Positions 1 through 7,026 of a DNA stretch of 13,352 nt are shown here, one piece after another. Each line of letters starts with the position of its first letter. Position 1 is the stretch's first letter. A program made the translations under genes and the position numbers. This stretch comes from an uncultured Faecalibacterium sp. (lineage in GTDB: Bacteria > Bacillota > Clostridia > Oscillospirales > Ruminococcaceae). Below the pieces are notes generated by a model that had not been told where the DNA came from, did no database searches, and was given only the letters and a program-made list of their open reading frames with translations. The DNA lies in the NCBI GenBank assembly GCA_900765105.1, contig CAAFQM010000150.1, forward strand, positions 1 to 13,352, read 5' to 3'.

Positions 1-178
1 ATACAGGAAATCCAGAATGTTCCGCTGCACCCGGAGATGGTTCCAGAAACGCTCGTCCATCTGCTTTTCGGTGTCCAGCGTAATCAAGGTGCTGACGATC
101 GTGCTTTTCATCGTGATGGGGGAAGAACTCGTTGATGAACTCCTGCACCTTGCGGTCAGACAGCTTGATGGTTGTCAA
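1..178 (-). pseudogene. Unidentified minus-strand coding fragment, frameshifted
   Basis: Read on the minus strand from a possible TTG at 176-178, the sequence gives coding-like protein beginning TTIKLSDRKVQEFINEFFP. It then needs a one-base shift at the run of five G (plus strand) at 118-122 to continue as MKSTIVSTLITLDTEKQ and on to NHLRVQRNILDFLY at the window edge. Without the shift the continuation is His-rich and unlike a normal protein. I do not recognise the family. The fragment stops exactly where the kinase remnant on the other strand begins, so it is probably debris from a rearrangement. It could also be a real gene whose rest lies left of the window. Confidence 0.3.
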
Positions 179-181
179 CTC

Positions 182-516
182 ATCGGCCCGCTGCGCTATG
201 TGTCCGGTTGCGGCATCCGCACCGCCGGAGCCGAGAGCAACACGGCGGTGGGCGCAGCAAAACTGGGCGTGCAGGCCGAATGGATCAGCCGCCTTGGCGC
301 GGACGAATTCGGCCAGTACATCCGCAGCCAGATCCGGGCCGAAGGGGTGGACTGCACCGGTGTGAAGTTCGACCCGGACCACCGCACCGGCGTGATGTTC
401 AAGCAGACCGGCAGCAGTGCATCCGGCTGGAACCGCATCCCTGCCGCTGCATCGACCCCATCGGTGCAGGCGACAGTTTCAATGCCGGTGTGCTGGCGAT
501 CCTGCGCCCCGGCAAA
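182..516 (+). pseudogene. PfkB-family sugar kinase remnant (KDG-kinase-like), internally deleted and frameshifted
   Basis: PfkB (ribokinase) enzymes phosphorylate sugars with ATP in the cytoplasm; this type resembles 2-keto-3-deoxygluconate kinases. Positions 182-412 encode the sugar-binding N-terminal part: GPLRYV, then AGAESNTAVGAAKLGV (the family's first glycine-rich motif), then WISRLGADEFGQYI and RTGVMFKQTG. Homology stops there. At 454-489, in a different frame, comes DPIGAGDSFNAG, the family's ATP-site signature with its catalytic Asp (codon 472-474). Intact members are about 310-340 residues, so roughly 130 residues between the two motifs are missing, as are the first 30 or so and everything after the signature. 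There is no start codon or ribosome binding site. This is a dead gene, flanked by unrelated minus-strand fragments. Confidence 0.75.
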
Positions 517-576
517 GTCCGGCGGAATGCAGGAAAGCCGCTCGTACAGCTTCTGAACAGGTTCCGGTACGTTCAT
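196..576 (-). pseudogene. Truncated minus-strand gene with strong ribosome binding site, running into kinase remnant
   Basis: An ATG at 574-576 (minus) sits eight bases after GAAGGAGGAG, one of the best ribosome binding sites here. The first 23 residues, starting MNVPEPVQKLYERLSC and ending near PPDFAG, look like a genuine soluble N-terminus. Beyond about position 508 the frame is merely the antisense of the PfkB remnant and only stays open by GC bias up to 196. I read it as the beginning of a lost gene, originally downstream of the DUF3842 gene in the same direction. The 126-codon frame may still be translated, but I cannot assign a function. No promoter is visible between it and the terminator at 596-636. 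Confidence 0.4.
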
Positions 577-595
577 CCGGATCTCCTCCTTCGCG

Positions 596-636
596 CAAAA
601 ACGGGAAATATCCGCTTTCGCAGGATATCTCCCGTT
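596..636 (-). terminator. Rho-independent terminator after the DUF3842 gene
   Basis: Arms at 600-613 and 623-636 form a 14-bp stem (AACGGGAGATATCC with GGATATTTCCCGTT read on the minus strand, one G-U pair). The loop contains GCGAAAGC. A run of five T follows on the minus strand at 596-600. It lies four bases past the DUF3842 stop codon. Confidence 0.85.
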
Positions 637-639
637 TCT

Positions 640-1071
640 TTAACAGCAGCGTTCGCCGCTGCACAGTTCCTTTACTTTTTGCACCGCAGCCGCCACAAGG
701 CTGCTGATGGGCTGATCGGGCACGCCGACGATGTAGTTCTCACAGTGGTTCACCGGGATGAGCACCCGAGTGGCGTTGCTCTGACACACTGCCGTGGCCA
801 TGGCAGGCGTGATCTCGCCCAGCAGGGCATCCGCAATGACGATGCCGATGGGCCCCACGATGATATCCGCCCGGCGGCTGTTCACCACCACAGCATTCTC
901 CCCGGTGGCGGCGCGCTGGGCACCGGCTTTCAGCATGGCATTAGCCGCCAGACTGTTGGTGCCCACCGCCGTGAGCCGGATGTCCGGGCACTGGGCGCTG
1001 AGGGCAGCCACAAGCTGTCTGCCAAGACCGCCGCCCTGCCCGTCGATGACAAGCACATTCACCGGCTGCAT
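640..1071 (-). CDS. DUF3842 family protein
   Basis: A 143-residue cytoplasmic protein of the DUF3842 family, common in Clostridia and without a known function. The start MQPVNVLVIDGQGGGLG resembles a Rossmann-type nucleotide-binding loop (residues 6-17). Family landmarks follow: ALSAQCPDIRLTAVGTN, then MLKAGAQRAATGENAVVVN, then ADIIVGPIGIVIADALLGEITP near the middle. Length is normal for the family and the frame is intact. Its ATG shares one base with the pepV stop codon (TGATG at 1069-1073) and there is only a weak GAAGAG ahead of it, so translation is probably coupled to pepV. It is the last intact gene of that unit, ended by the hairpin at 596-636. Family assignment is firm; the role is unknown. 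Confidence 0.85.
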   Translation of the reverse strand: MQPVNVLVIDGQGGGLGRQLVAALSAQCPDIRLTAVGTNSLAANAMLKAGAQRAATGENAVVVNSRRADIIVGPIGIVIADALLGEITPAMATAVCQSNATRVLIPVNHCENYIVGVPDQPISSLVAAAVQKVKELCSGERCC

Positions 1072-2459
1072 CAGAAGTCGATCTCTTCAAGGCGCAGCAG
1101 AGCGATGATGTAGATCTTCACAGCTTCCAGCAGCTTATCGATGGGGGCGGACTCGTTTGCACCGTGCATCGGGCCGCCGAACTCCGGCAGGGGCAGGTCC
1201 ACATGCTCGGGACCGAAGCTGACCGCATAGGGGAAGTGGCGGGCGTAGGTGCCGCCGCCCATGGTGAAGGGCTTGGCGTTCTCGCCGGTGACCTCGTTGT
1301 AGGTGTTGATGCAGGCCTGGATGGCGGGGCTGTCAGCTTCGATATAGAAGGGCTCGGCAACGGTCACATCCTGCAGCTCGGCATCGCCGCCCAGAGCGGC
1401 GCGGATCTGCTCGGTCATCTTTTCGCCGTTGGTGCAGGTGGGGAAACGGCTGTCCATGGTCTGGTAGATGCGGCCGTCCTGCATATAGATGCGGCCGCCG
1501 ATCACGGTCAGCGGGCCAAAGGGGCCGTCGGCGCAATCAATGCCCAGACCCTCACCGGCGGTGGAAGCGTGCAGCTTGCGCACAGCCTGCAGGTAGGCGC
1601 GCTCGGCGTCGTTGCACAGGCCGTTGTCCAGCAGGTAGTTCACCACCAGACCGATGGCGTTGACGGTGCCCTGCGGCATGGCGGCATGGCCGGCCTTGCC
1701 CCAGCCGCGGATGCGCACACCGTCGCCTTCCGGTTCCAGCGTGATGTTGGGAGCGTTCTTCAGTTTGGAGATGTCGGTCCTGACCAGCGCACTTGCACGG
1801 TCGGGCACGGCGTTGTTTGCCACGCCGCCCTCGATCTCCACGATGACACCGTTACACACCGGGCTGACGATCTTGGCGCCGAACTGGCCCTTCTCGCCGT
1901 TGCACACCGGGAACTCGGCATCCGGGGTGAAGCAGAAGGCCGGAGCGGGATAGTTCTTCAGGTAGTAGTCCACATCCTGCATATGGGTCTCTTCATTGTC
2001 GCCGATCAGGGCGCGGATGGGATAGCGCAGCTCATAGCCCTGCTCCTTGAGGAACTTCAGGGCGTACAGAGTGGCCACCATGGGACCCTTGTCGTCGGCA
2101 ACGCCGCGGCCCAGCAGCCAGCCGTCCTGGATGCGCATGGTGAAGGGGTCGGCCGTCCAGCCATTGCCCACGGGCACCACGTCCACATGGCAGATGGTGG
2201 CCAGATACTTCTCGGTGTCCTTGCCGGCCAGCTCGGCATAGCCGATGTAGTTTTCGCAGTTGCGGGTGGCAAAGCCCATGCCTGCGGCCAGTTCCAGCGT
2301 CTTATCCAGCGCAGCGCGGGGGCCGGCACCGAAGGGGGCGCCCTCTTCCGGGGTGCCCTCCACGCTGTTGATGGCCACCAGAGCTGCAATATCCTTCAGG
2401 AGCTGCTCTTTGTTCTCTGCAATAAATGCGTCAATTTTTTGATTCAGTGCCTGATCCAT
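1071..2459 (-). CDS. pepV: M20 family dipeptidase (PepV / Sapep type)
   Basis: A cytoplasmic metallopeptidase of family M20A that cleaves dipeptides, completing peptide breakdown. It has 462 residues, the usual size. Metal-site motifs are in order: CHVDVVPVG (H91, D93), GRGVADDKGP (D122/D123), GDNEETH (E156/E157), TPDAEFPV (D180) and GGPMHGANE (H432). KAGHAAMPQ near residue 258 belongs to the lid domain. An open frame extends 17 codons further upstream, but the ATG at 2457-2459 is chosen because AAAGGA lies about 11 bases before it and the extra residues do not look conserved. It overlaps the DUF3842 gene by one base. A promoter with an extended -10 lies at 2519-2524. The substrate range is inferred from the family. 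Confidence 0.9.
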   Translation of the reverse strand: MDQALNQKIDAFIAENKEQLLKDIAALVAINSVEGTPEEGAPFGAGPRAALDKTLELAAGMGFATRNCENYIGYAELAGKDTEKYLATICHVDVVPVGNGWTADPFTMRIQDGWLLGRGVADDKGPMVATLYALKFLKEQGYELRYPIRALIGDNEETHMQDVDYYLKNYPAPAFCFTPDAEFPVCNGEKGQFGAKIVSPVCNGVIVEIEGGVANNAVPDRASALVRTDISKLKNAPNITLEPEGDGVRIRGWGKAGHAAMPQGTVNAIGLVVNYLLDNGLCNDAERAYLQAVRKLHASTAGEGLGIDCADGPFGPLTVIGGRIYMQDGRIYQTMDSRFPTCTNGEKMTEQIRAALGGDAELQDVTVAEPFYIEADSPAIQACINTYNEVTGENAKPFTMGGGTYARHFPYAVSFGPEHVDLPLPEFGGPMHGANESAPIDKLLEAVKIYIIALLRLEEIDF

Positions 2460-2518
2460 GATCTTATCGTTCCTTTCTGTCCGGCCGCTTTCCGCCGCCG
2501 GGTCCAACACACTTTCTC

Positions 2519-2554
2519 ATTTTAGCACAGTCCGCAGCAAAATGCCATTGTCAA
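2519..2554 (-). promoter_or_regulatory. Probable pepV promoter (extended -10)
   Basis: On the minus strand TGCTAAAAT, an extended -10, has its hexamer at 2519-2524. A perfect TTGACA lies at 2549-2554, but 24 bases away, too far for the usual 17, so the extended -10 probably does most of the work. The same TGTGCTAARATGA string occurs in the MATE promoter at 5310-5315. The 5' leader would be about 50 nt. The 121-bp gap holds no other clear element. Confidence 0.5.
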
Positions 2555-2580
2555 TTGTTGTTTTTTGCCGGAGCGCAATG

Positions 2581-3066
2581 TTACCCCACGGCAAACAGGC
2601 TGCTCAGCGCGCCAAGCAATCCGGCGCTGGCCAGACCCATGATGATGCCCGCCAGCAGCACGCCGCCCATGCAGGCCTTGATGACATCCTTGAACTTCAT
2701 GTCCAGAATGGAGCCTGCCAGCGTGCCGGTCCACGCGCCAGTGCCCGGCAGCGGGATACCCACGAACAGCAGCAGCGCCACCACAAGGCCGCGGCCTGCC
2801 TTGGCTTCCAGTGCGCGGCCGCCTTTTTCGCCTTTGACGATGCAGAACTTGCAGATGGGCCCGATGAGGGGCTTATGGTAGCCCCAGATGAGGAACTTGC
2901 GGGCGAACAGATAAATGAAGGGCACCGGGATCATATTGCCGATGACGCACACCAGATAGGTGGGCAGCACCGGCAACCCCATGCCGAGGCCGATGGGGAT
3001 GGCACCGCGCAGCTCGATGATGGGCACCATGGAGATGAAAAACACCAGCAGATAGTTCTTGAGCAT
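2581..3066 (-). CDS. Small multidrug export (COG2426 / PF06695) family membrane protein
   Basis: A 161-residue integral membrane protein of the small multidrug export family; the true substrate is not established. It begins MLKNYLLVFFISMVPIIELRGAIPIG, with the family's ELRGAIP motif at residues 18-24 in or after the first membrane helix. Hydrophobic segments follow around residues 30-55, 95-110 and 130-155. A conserved loop PLPGTGAWTG lies just past residue 100. The ATG at 3064-3066 follows AAGGAGAACCT closely, and this ribosome binding site overlaps the stop codon of the exonuclease gene, so the two are cotranscribed. Further upstream in-frame starts would lie inside the exonuclease gene and are unlikely. 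It is the last gene of the MATE-xth unit. Confidence 0.8.
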   Translation of the reverse strand: MLKNYLLVFFISMVPIIELRGAIPIGLGMGLPVLPTYLVCVIGNMIPVPFIYLFARKFLIWGYHKPLIGPICKFCIVKGEKGGRALEAKAGRGLVVALLLFVGIPLPGTGAWTGTLAGSILDMKFKDVIKACMGGVLLAGIIMGLASAGLLGALSSLFAVG

Positions 3067-3076
3067 AGGTTCTCCT

Positions 3077-3829
3077 TTATAGGTCGATGTCCAGCTCCAC
3101 CGGGCAGTGGTCGGAGCCGAAGATCTCGTTGTGGATCTCCGCCGCGCGGATCTTATCCGCGATGCGGCGGGAGACAATGAAGTAGTCGATGCGCCAGCCT
3201 GCGTTCTTTTCCCGGGCATGGAAGCGGTAGCTCCACCAGCTGTACTTCACCTCTTCCGGGTGCAGCACGCGGAAGCTGTCGGCAAAACCAGCGTCCAGCA
3301 GCTCGGTCATTTTGGCGCGCTCCTGATCGGTAAAGCCTGCGCTCATGTGGTTGGTCTTATCGTTCTTGATATCGATCTCGCAGTGGGCAACGTTCAGGTC
3401 GCCACAGAGGATCACAGGCTTTTTGGCGTCCAGCGCCAGCAGATATGCCCGGAAAGCGTCCTCCCACTCCATGCGGTAGTCCAGCCGTTTCAGGCCGTCC
3501 TGACTGTTGGGGGTGTAGCAGTTCACCAGATAAAAGCCCGGGTATTCCAGCGTGAGCACTCTTCCTTCGTGGTCGTGCTGCTCCATGCCGATGCCCATGG
3601 TCACGGCCAGCGGCGTTTCCCGGCACCAGCAGGCCGTTCCGGAGTAGCCTTTCTTTTCGGCGGAATAGGTGTACTCCGTGTAGCCCGCCGGGGCAAAATC
3701 CGCCTGACCGGGCTGCATCTTGGTCTCCTGCACCGAGAAGATGTCGGCATCCAGCGCGGCAAAGCTCTCGGCAAAGCCGTGGGTAAGGCAGGCACGCAGG
3801 CCGTTGACGTTCCAGCTGATGAGTTTCAT
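3077..3829 (-). CDS. xth: Exodeoxyribonuclease III / AP endonuclease
   Basis: A 249-residue enzyme of the ExoIII (EEP nuclease) family that incises DNA at abasic sites and removes 3' blocks in base excision repair. Active-site residues are all present: N7 in SWNVNGLRA, E34 in VQETK, Y104 in NCYTPNS, D143 and N145 in GDLNVAH, D214 in WRIDYF, and D239-H240 in GSDHCPV. Length is typical. The ATG at 3827-3829 is preceded by AAAGGAGAACCGC. The gene sits 16 bases after the MATE stop codon and its TAA (3077-3079) overlaps the ribosome binding site of the next gene, so it is in the middle of an operon. CWC at residues 66-68 is an unusual Cys-rich spot, of no known consequence. Confidence 0.95.
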   Translation of the reverse strand: MKLISWNVNGLRACLTHGFAESFAALDADIFSVQETKMQPGQADFAPAGYTEYTYSAEKKGYSGTACWCRETPLAVTMGIGMEQHDHEGRVLTLEYPGFYLVNCYTPNSQDGLKRLDYRMEWEDAFRAYLLALDAKKPVILCGDLNVAHCEIDIKNDKTNHMSAGFTDQERAKMTELLDAGFADSFRVLHPEEVKYSWWSYRFHAREKNAGWRIDYFIVSRRIADKIRAAEIHNEIFGSDHCPVELDIDL

Positions 3830-3845
3830 GCGGTTCTCCTTTATG

Positions 3846-5222
3846 TTATGCCTGATATTTGGTCTTCCATGCACCGCTGCCAAAGCGCAGTGCAAAACAG
3901 GTGACGCGGCAGATCCAGTCGATGACCATGGCAATCCACACGCCCACCGCGCCCCAGCCCAGACGGCTGCAGAGCAGATAGCTGAATCCCAGACGCCACA
4001 CCGCCATGCTGAGGATGGACACCACCATCGTAAACTTCACATCATTGGCGGCGCGCAGGGCGTTGGGCAGCACAAAGGACGGCGACCACAGCAAGATCGC
4101 GCAGGCGGCATGGATCTGCACCAGCAGCTCGGAGAGCACCATCGTCTCGCCGGACAGCGCATAGATGCCGATGAGCTTTGGCAGGAAGATCAGGATCGCA
4201 CCGTTGGAAAGCGCCATGGCGATGTATGCCCACAGGGTCAGCTTGCGGGTATAGTAGATGGCCTGCTCATTGTCCCGGGCACCCACGCAGCGGCCCACCA
4301 CCGTGATCATGGCCAGACTGATGGCCTTGCCCGGGATGACGCCCATGCCGTCCAGATTGTTGGCCACGGCATTGGCCGCGATCTGCACCGTACCGAAGGT
4401 GGAGATCATGCTCACCACAAGGATGCGTCCGGCCTCGAACAGACTGTTCTCGAATGCCGATGGGATGCCGATGCCGAGGATGCGTTTTGCCATCCTGCCG
4501 TCCAGACGGGTGGTCTTGGGCACTGTAAGGGCGTGGTTTTTCTGGTAGCACCGGCGCAGGATCAGGAACGCTGCCACCACGCGGGAGACCACGCTGGGCC
4601 ATGCGACGCCGTCTACGCCCATTTTCAGGCCGAAGATGCACACCGCATTGCCCACAATGTTGATGATGTTCATCAAAAGGCTGATCTGCATGGAGATTTT
4701 GGAGTCGCCCATGCTGCGGAACAGCGCCGCGCCGCCGTTGTACAGCGCCAGGAACGGGTAGCTCAGCGCGATGATCTTCAGGTACAGCACACTGGCGTCC
4801 AGCACGTCGGCATCAATGGCACCATAGCACAACCGGATCATGGGCCGCGCAAAAATGAAGCAGAACGCACCCACTGCAAGGCCGAACACACCGCTGAGCA
4901 AAATCAGCTGACCGGCGCTCTCGTTGGCGTCCTTCTGTTCTTTCGCACCCAGAAACTGGCTCACCACCACTGCGCCGCCGGTAGCCAGCGCCGCAAACAG
5001 CACGATGATGAGGTTGTTGATCATATCCACAAGGCTGACGCCGGAAATGGCAGCCTCGCCGCAGCGAGACACCATCATGGTATCCGCCATGCCGACGGTC
5101 ACTTCCAGCAGCTGTTCCACCAGCAGCGGGCCGGTAAGCACCAGCAGCTCCTTCTGGGTAAACAGCGGTTTCCGCCCGCCGAACAACGGCGCTTTCTTTA
5201 CGCCGGATGTCTGTTCTGACAT
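3846..5222 (-). CDS. MATE family efflux transporter
   Basis: A 458-residue inner-membrane transporter of the MATE family, which exports drugs or metabolites in exchange for Na+ or H+. About twelve hydrophobic segments are visible. The N-terminal signature is clear: LVLTGPLLVEQLLEVTVGMADTMMV around residues 27-51, followed by ATGGAVVVSQFLGAKE near residues 80-95. A second-half copy of the fold begins near RILGIGIPSAFENSLFEAGR. The length is normal for the family. The ATG at 5220-5222 follows AAAGGAGC by six bases. It is the first gene of the unit, with a good promoter at 5310-5338, and xth follows after 16 bases. The substrate cannot be told from sequence, and the DNA-repair neighbour does not indicate one. 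Confidence 0.93.
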   Translation of the reverse strand: MSEQTSGVKKAPLFGGRKPLFTQKELLVLTGPLLVEQLLEVTVGMADTMMVSRCGEAAISGVSLVDMINNLIIVLFAALATGGAVVVSQFLGAKEQKDANESAGQLILLSGVFGLAVGAFCFIFARPMIRLCYGAIDADVLDASVLYLKIIALSYPFLALYNGGAALFRSMGDSKISMQISLLMNIINIVGNAVCIFGLKMGVDGVAWPSVVSRVVAAFLILRRCYQKNHALTVPKTTRLDGRMAKRILGIGIPSAFENSLFEAGRILVVSMISTFGTVQIAANAVANNLDGMGVIPGKAISLAMITVVGRCVGARDNEQAIYYTRKLTLWAYIAMALSNGAILIFLPKLIGIYALSGETMVLSELLVQIHAACAILLWSPSFVLPNALRAANDVKFTMVVSILSMAVWRLGFSYLLCSRLGWGAVGVWIAMVIDWICRVTCFALRFGSGAWKTKYQA

Positions 5223-5309
5223 TCAAATGCTCCTTTCCCAGTGCCGGGCCGACCTGCCCGTGCGCCCCTCACGTCTGCTCGCAAAAGGCAAACTTCCCAT
5301 TCTATATTC

Positions 5310-5338
5310 ATCTTAGCACACCCGTCTGTTCTTGTAAA
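5310..5338 (-). promoter_or_regulatory. Promoter of the MATE-xth-exporter operon
   Basis: On the minus strand TTTACA (5333-5338), a 17-base spacer and TAAGAT (5310-5315), with a TGC extension directly before the -10. The 5' leader would be about 80 nt and has no obvious terminator. Confidence 0.75.
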
Positions 5339-5439
5339 GAATTGTCGCATCCTTAACGTTTTTGCTCTCTCTGCCCCGGTTTCGGTGCATTTTATGCTTG
5401 TTCGTCAGTTTGCCGGGAACTTTTGGCTAAATTTGTGCG

Positions 5440-5480
5440 TTTCACCAAAAATGCGCTTTTTCGGACGTCTTTTGGTGAAA
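5440..5480. repeat. Perfect 11-bp inverted repeat upstream of the small-RNA promoter
   Basis: TTTCACCAAAA at 5440-5450 and TTTTGGTGAAA at 5470-5480, separated by 19 bases. It lies 16 bases upstream of the -35 at 5496. No T run follows on either strand, so it is not a plain terminator. A regulator binding site with two half-sites about three helical turns apart is possible. Confidence 0.6.
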
Positions 5481-5495
5481 AATCGAAAAAAGGAC

Positions 5496-5524
5496 TTGTA
5501 ATTTTCTTTCAAACGTGGTATGTT
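5496..5524 (+). promoter_or_regulatory. Plus-strand promoter for a gene-free transcript
   Basis: TTGTAA (5496-5501), a 17-base spacer and TATGTT (5519-5524). Transcription would start near 5531, inside the 12-bp inverted repeat. No credible protein gene lies downstream before the terminator at 5667-5706. Confidence 0.6.
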
Positions 5525-5554
5525 GTATCCAACAGAGGTTGGCTGTTGGATACA
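5524..5554. repeat. Perfect 12-bp inverted repeat across the transcription start
   Basis: TGTATCCAACAG (5524-5535) and CTGTTGGATACA (5543-5554) around a seven-base centre, AGGTTGG. It begins at the last base of the -10 and spans the predicted start. That placement fits a repressor operator, though the part after the start could also fold in RNA. Confidence 0.7.
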
Positions 5555-5706
5555 TGATCTTCCCGAGCGGTTTTCGCTCACCTGTCCCGGGCCTTTGTTC
5601 TTTAAACTGCTATTTTCTTCATTTACCTTCTTATCATTTACCCTGCCTGCCCCGCAAGGGGCAAGAAAAGCGATGACCCAACCTGCACGGGTCACCGCTT
5701 TTTCTT
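5531..5706 (+). ncRNA. Candidate small RNA of about 175 nt
   Basis: The segment lies between a plausible promoter (5496-5524) and a clear terminator (5667-5701 with a T-rich tail). It contains no reading frame with a ribosome binding site; the 40-codon frame from ATG 5554 has none. Possible internal hairpins are GAGCG-GTTTT-CGCTC near 5564-5578, inside CCCG/CGGG, and TGCCCC-GCAA-GGGGCA at 5648-5663. The loop AGGTTGG (5536-5542) is fully complementary to CCAACCT (5678-5684) in and next to the terminator loop. The size resembles 6S RNA, but I cannot show the 6S fold, so no family is assigned. Expression is inferred only. Confidence 0.4.
5667..5706. terminator. Bidirectional terminator between candidate small RNA and folC
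   Basis: Arms 5667-5679 and 5689-5701 make a 13-bp stem with one mismatch (AAAGCGATGACCC with GGGTCACCGCTTT) around the loop AACCTGCAC. On the plus strand a run rich in T follows (CTTTTTCTTTTT). On the minus strand the hairpin is followed by CGCTTTTCTT, so it can also end the folC transcript, whose stop codon is about 35 bases away. Confidence 0.85.
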
Positions 5707-5736
5707 TTTGTATTCGTTTGTCTGGCGCAGAAGTCC

Positions 5737-7014
5737 TCAGCCGTTTGCGGTCAGGGCGCGGAAGGCCGTGCGCACGTCGCCGGAAAAATACAGCGTGCCC
5801 AGCGCGCACACCGGGCCGCTGCCGCCCAGCTCCAATGCCCGGGCCACACCGGCTTCAATGCTGTCGGCGGCCTCTGCCGTGCAGCCGTAAGCCCGGATAT
5901 GCTCAGCCAGTGTTTCAGCCGGCATGGCGCGGGGCGTGTGGGCCGCCACAGTGACGAACCGCACTGCCAGCGGAGCCAGCAGGGAAAGCATCTCGTCTAC
6001 GTCTTTATCCGCCATGATGCTGACGAGGAACACGAACTTCTGCCCGGGGAAGCGGTCTTTCAGACTCTGGACAGTAGCCCGCATGCCGTGGGCGTTGTGG
6101 CTGCCGTCCAGCAGGAAGGCGGGCTGATGCCGCAGCAGCTCAAAGCGGCCCGGCCAGCTCACCGTTTCCAGACCGGTGCGGATGGCGCTTTCCGGAATGT
6201 TCCAGCCATGGGCACGCATTGCCCGCAGGGCGGTGATGGCCAGCGCTGCATTGCGGGGCTGGTAGCTGCCGATAAGGGGCAGGTGCACATCGTCAAGACC
6301 ATCAAAGTCAAACTCCACCGCGTCGAGATTTCCACCATCGAAGTGCAGCTTGTTGAAATCTACCTCGGCCAGCTCTGCGTGCTTTTCTGCTGCCACCCGG
6401 CGGATGACGGCATCCGCTTCCGGCGCACCGCCATAGCTCACCACAGGGCAGCCTTCCTTGATGATGCCGGCCTTTGCCGCGGCGATATCCGCCAGCGTGG
6501 GGCCAAGCTCCTTCACATGATCCATGCCAAGCGCCGTGATGACAGCACACGCCGGAGTGTCGATGACGTTGGTAGAGTCCAGCATGCCGCCAAGGCCCAC
6601 TTCCAGCACCACGATATCGCACTTCTGCTGTGCAAACCAGAGCATGCCCAGCGCCGTGATGATCTCAAACTCGGTGGGCACATCGGCCATGGCATCGGCG
6701 GCCGGCCGGATCTGTTCCACCAGCCGCACCAGCGCTTCGTCCGGGATCTGTTCGCCGTTTATCTGAATGCGCTCGTTGAAGCGGTTGATGAAGGGCGACG
6801 TATACAGGCCGGTTTTGTAGCCCGCTGCCTGCAGGCAGGATGCCATCATGGCAGCGGTGCTGCCCTTGCCGTTGGTGCCCGCAATGTGGACGAATTGCAG
6901 CTGTTTGTGCGGGTCGCCCAGTGCGGCCAGCAGGGTACGGGTGCGGGTCAGGCCGGGCTTATGCCCCGCCCATTGCACCGCGTGGATGTATTCCATTGCC
7001 TGTTCGTAGTTCAT
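5737..7014 (-). CDS. folC: Folylpolyglutamate synthase / dihydrofolate synthase
   Basis: A 425-residue cytoplasmic Mur-ligase-family enzyme that adds glutamate to folates with ATP, trapping them in the cell. In order: HIAGTNGKGS (P-loop, residues 43-52), YTSPFINRFNERI (71-83), VVLEVGLGGMLDSTNV (135-150) with the metal/ATP-binding Glu, a MDHVKELG segment, KAGIIKEG, and WPGRFE then LLDGSHN in the C-terminal domain. DGSHN replaces the more usual DGAHN, and GGMLDSTN the more usual GGRLDATN. The ATG at 7012-7014 is chosen: AGAAGG lies seven bases before it. A TTG one codon earlier is possible. It starts 12 bases after the folT stop, so it is cotranscribed and under the THF riboswitch. The hairpin at 5667-5701 ends the unit. 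Confidence 0.95.
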   Translation of the reverse strand: MNYEQAMEYIHAVQWAGHKPGLTRTRTLLAALGDPHKQLQFVHIAGTNGKGSTAAMMASCLQAAGYKTGLYTSPFINRFNERIQINGEQIPDEALVRLVEQIRPAADAMADVPTEFEIITALGMLWFAQQKCDIVVLEVGLGGMLDSTNVIDTPACAVITALGMDHVKELGPTLADIAAAKAGIIKEGCPVVSYGGAPEADAVIRRVAAEKHAELAEVDFNKLHFDGGNLDAVEFDFDGLDDVHLPLIGSYQPRNAALAITALRAMRAHGWNIPESAIRTGLETVSWPGRFELLRHQPAFLLDGSHNAHGMRATVQSLKDRFPGQKFVFLVSIMADKDVDEMLSLLAPLAVRFVTVAAHTPRAMPAETLAEHIRAYGCTAEAADSIEAGVARALELGGSGPVCALGTLYFSGDVRTAFRALTANG

Positions 7015-7026
7015 CAAAACACCTTC

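Noticed and set aside
1..576. Insertion sequence or integron as cause of the rearrangement
   Set aside because: No transposase, terminal inverted repeats or target duplications could be seen within the window.
1164..2525. Long open frame antisense to pepV
   Set aside because: No ribosome binding site and no recognisable domain; it is an effect of GC-biased third positions opposite a gene with full catalytic motifs. The same holds for long antisense frames at 3720-5219, 5899-7785, 7856-9709 and 12232-13335.
5554..5676. 40-codon frame on the plus strand within the candidate small RNA
   Set aside because: It lacks a ribosome binding site, has no coding-like composition and overlaps the terminator stem.
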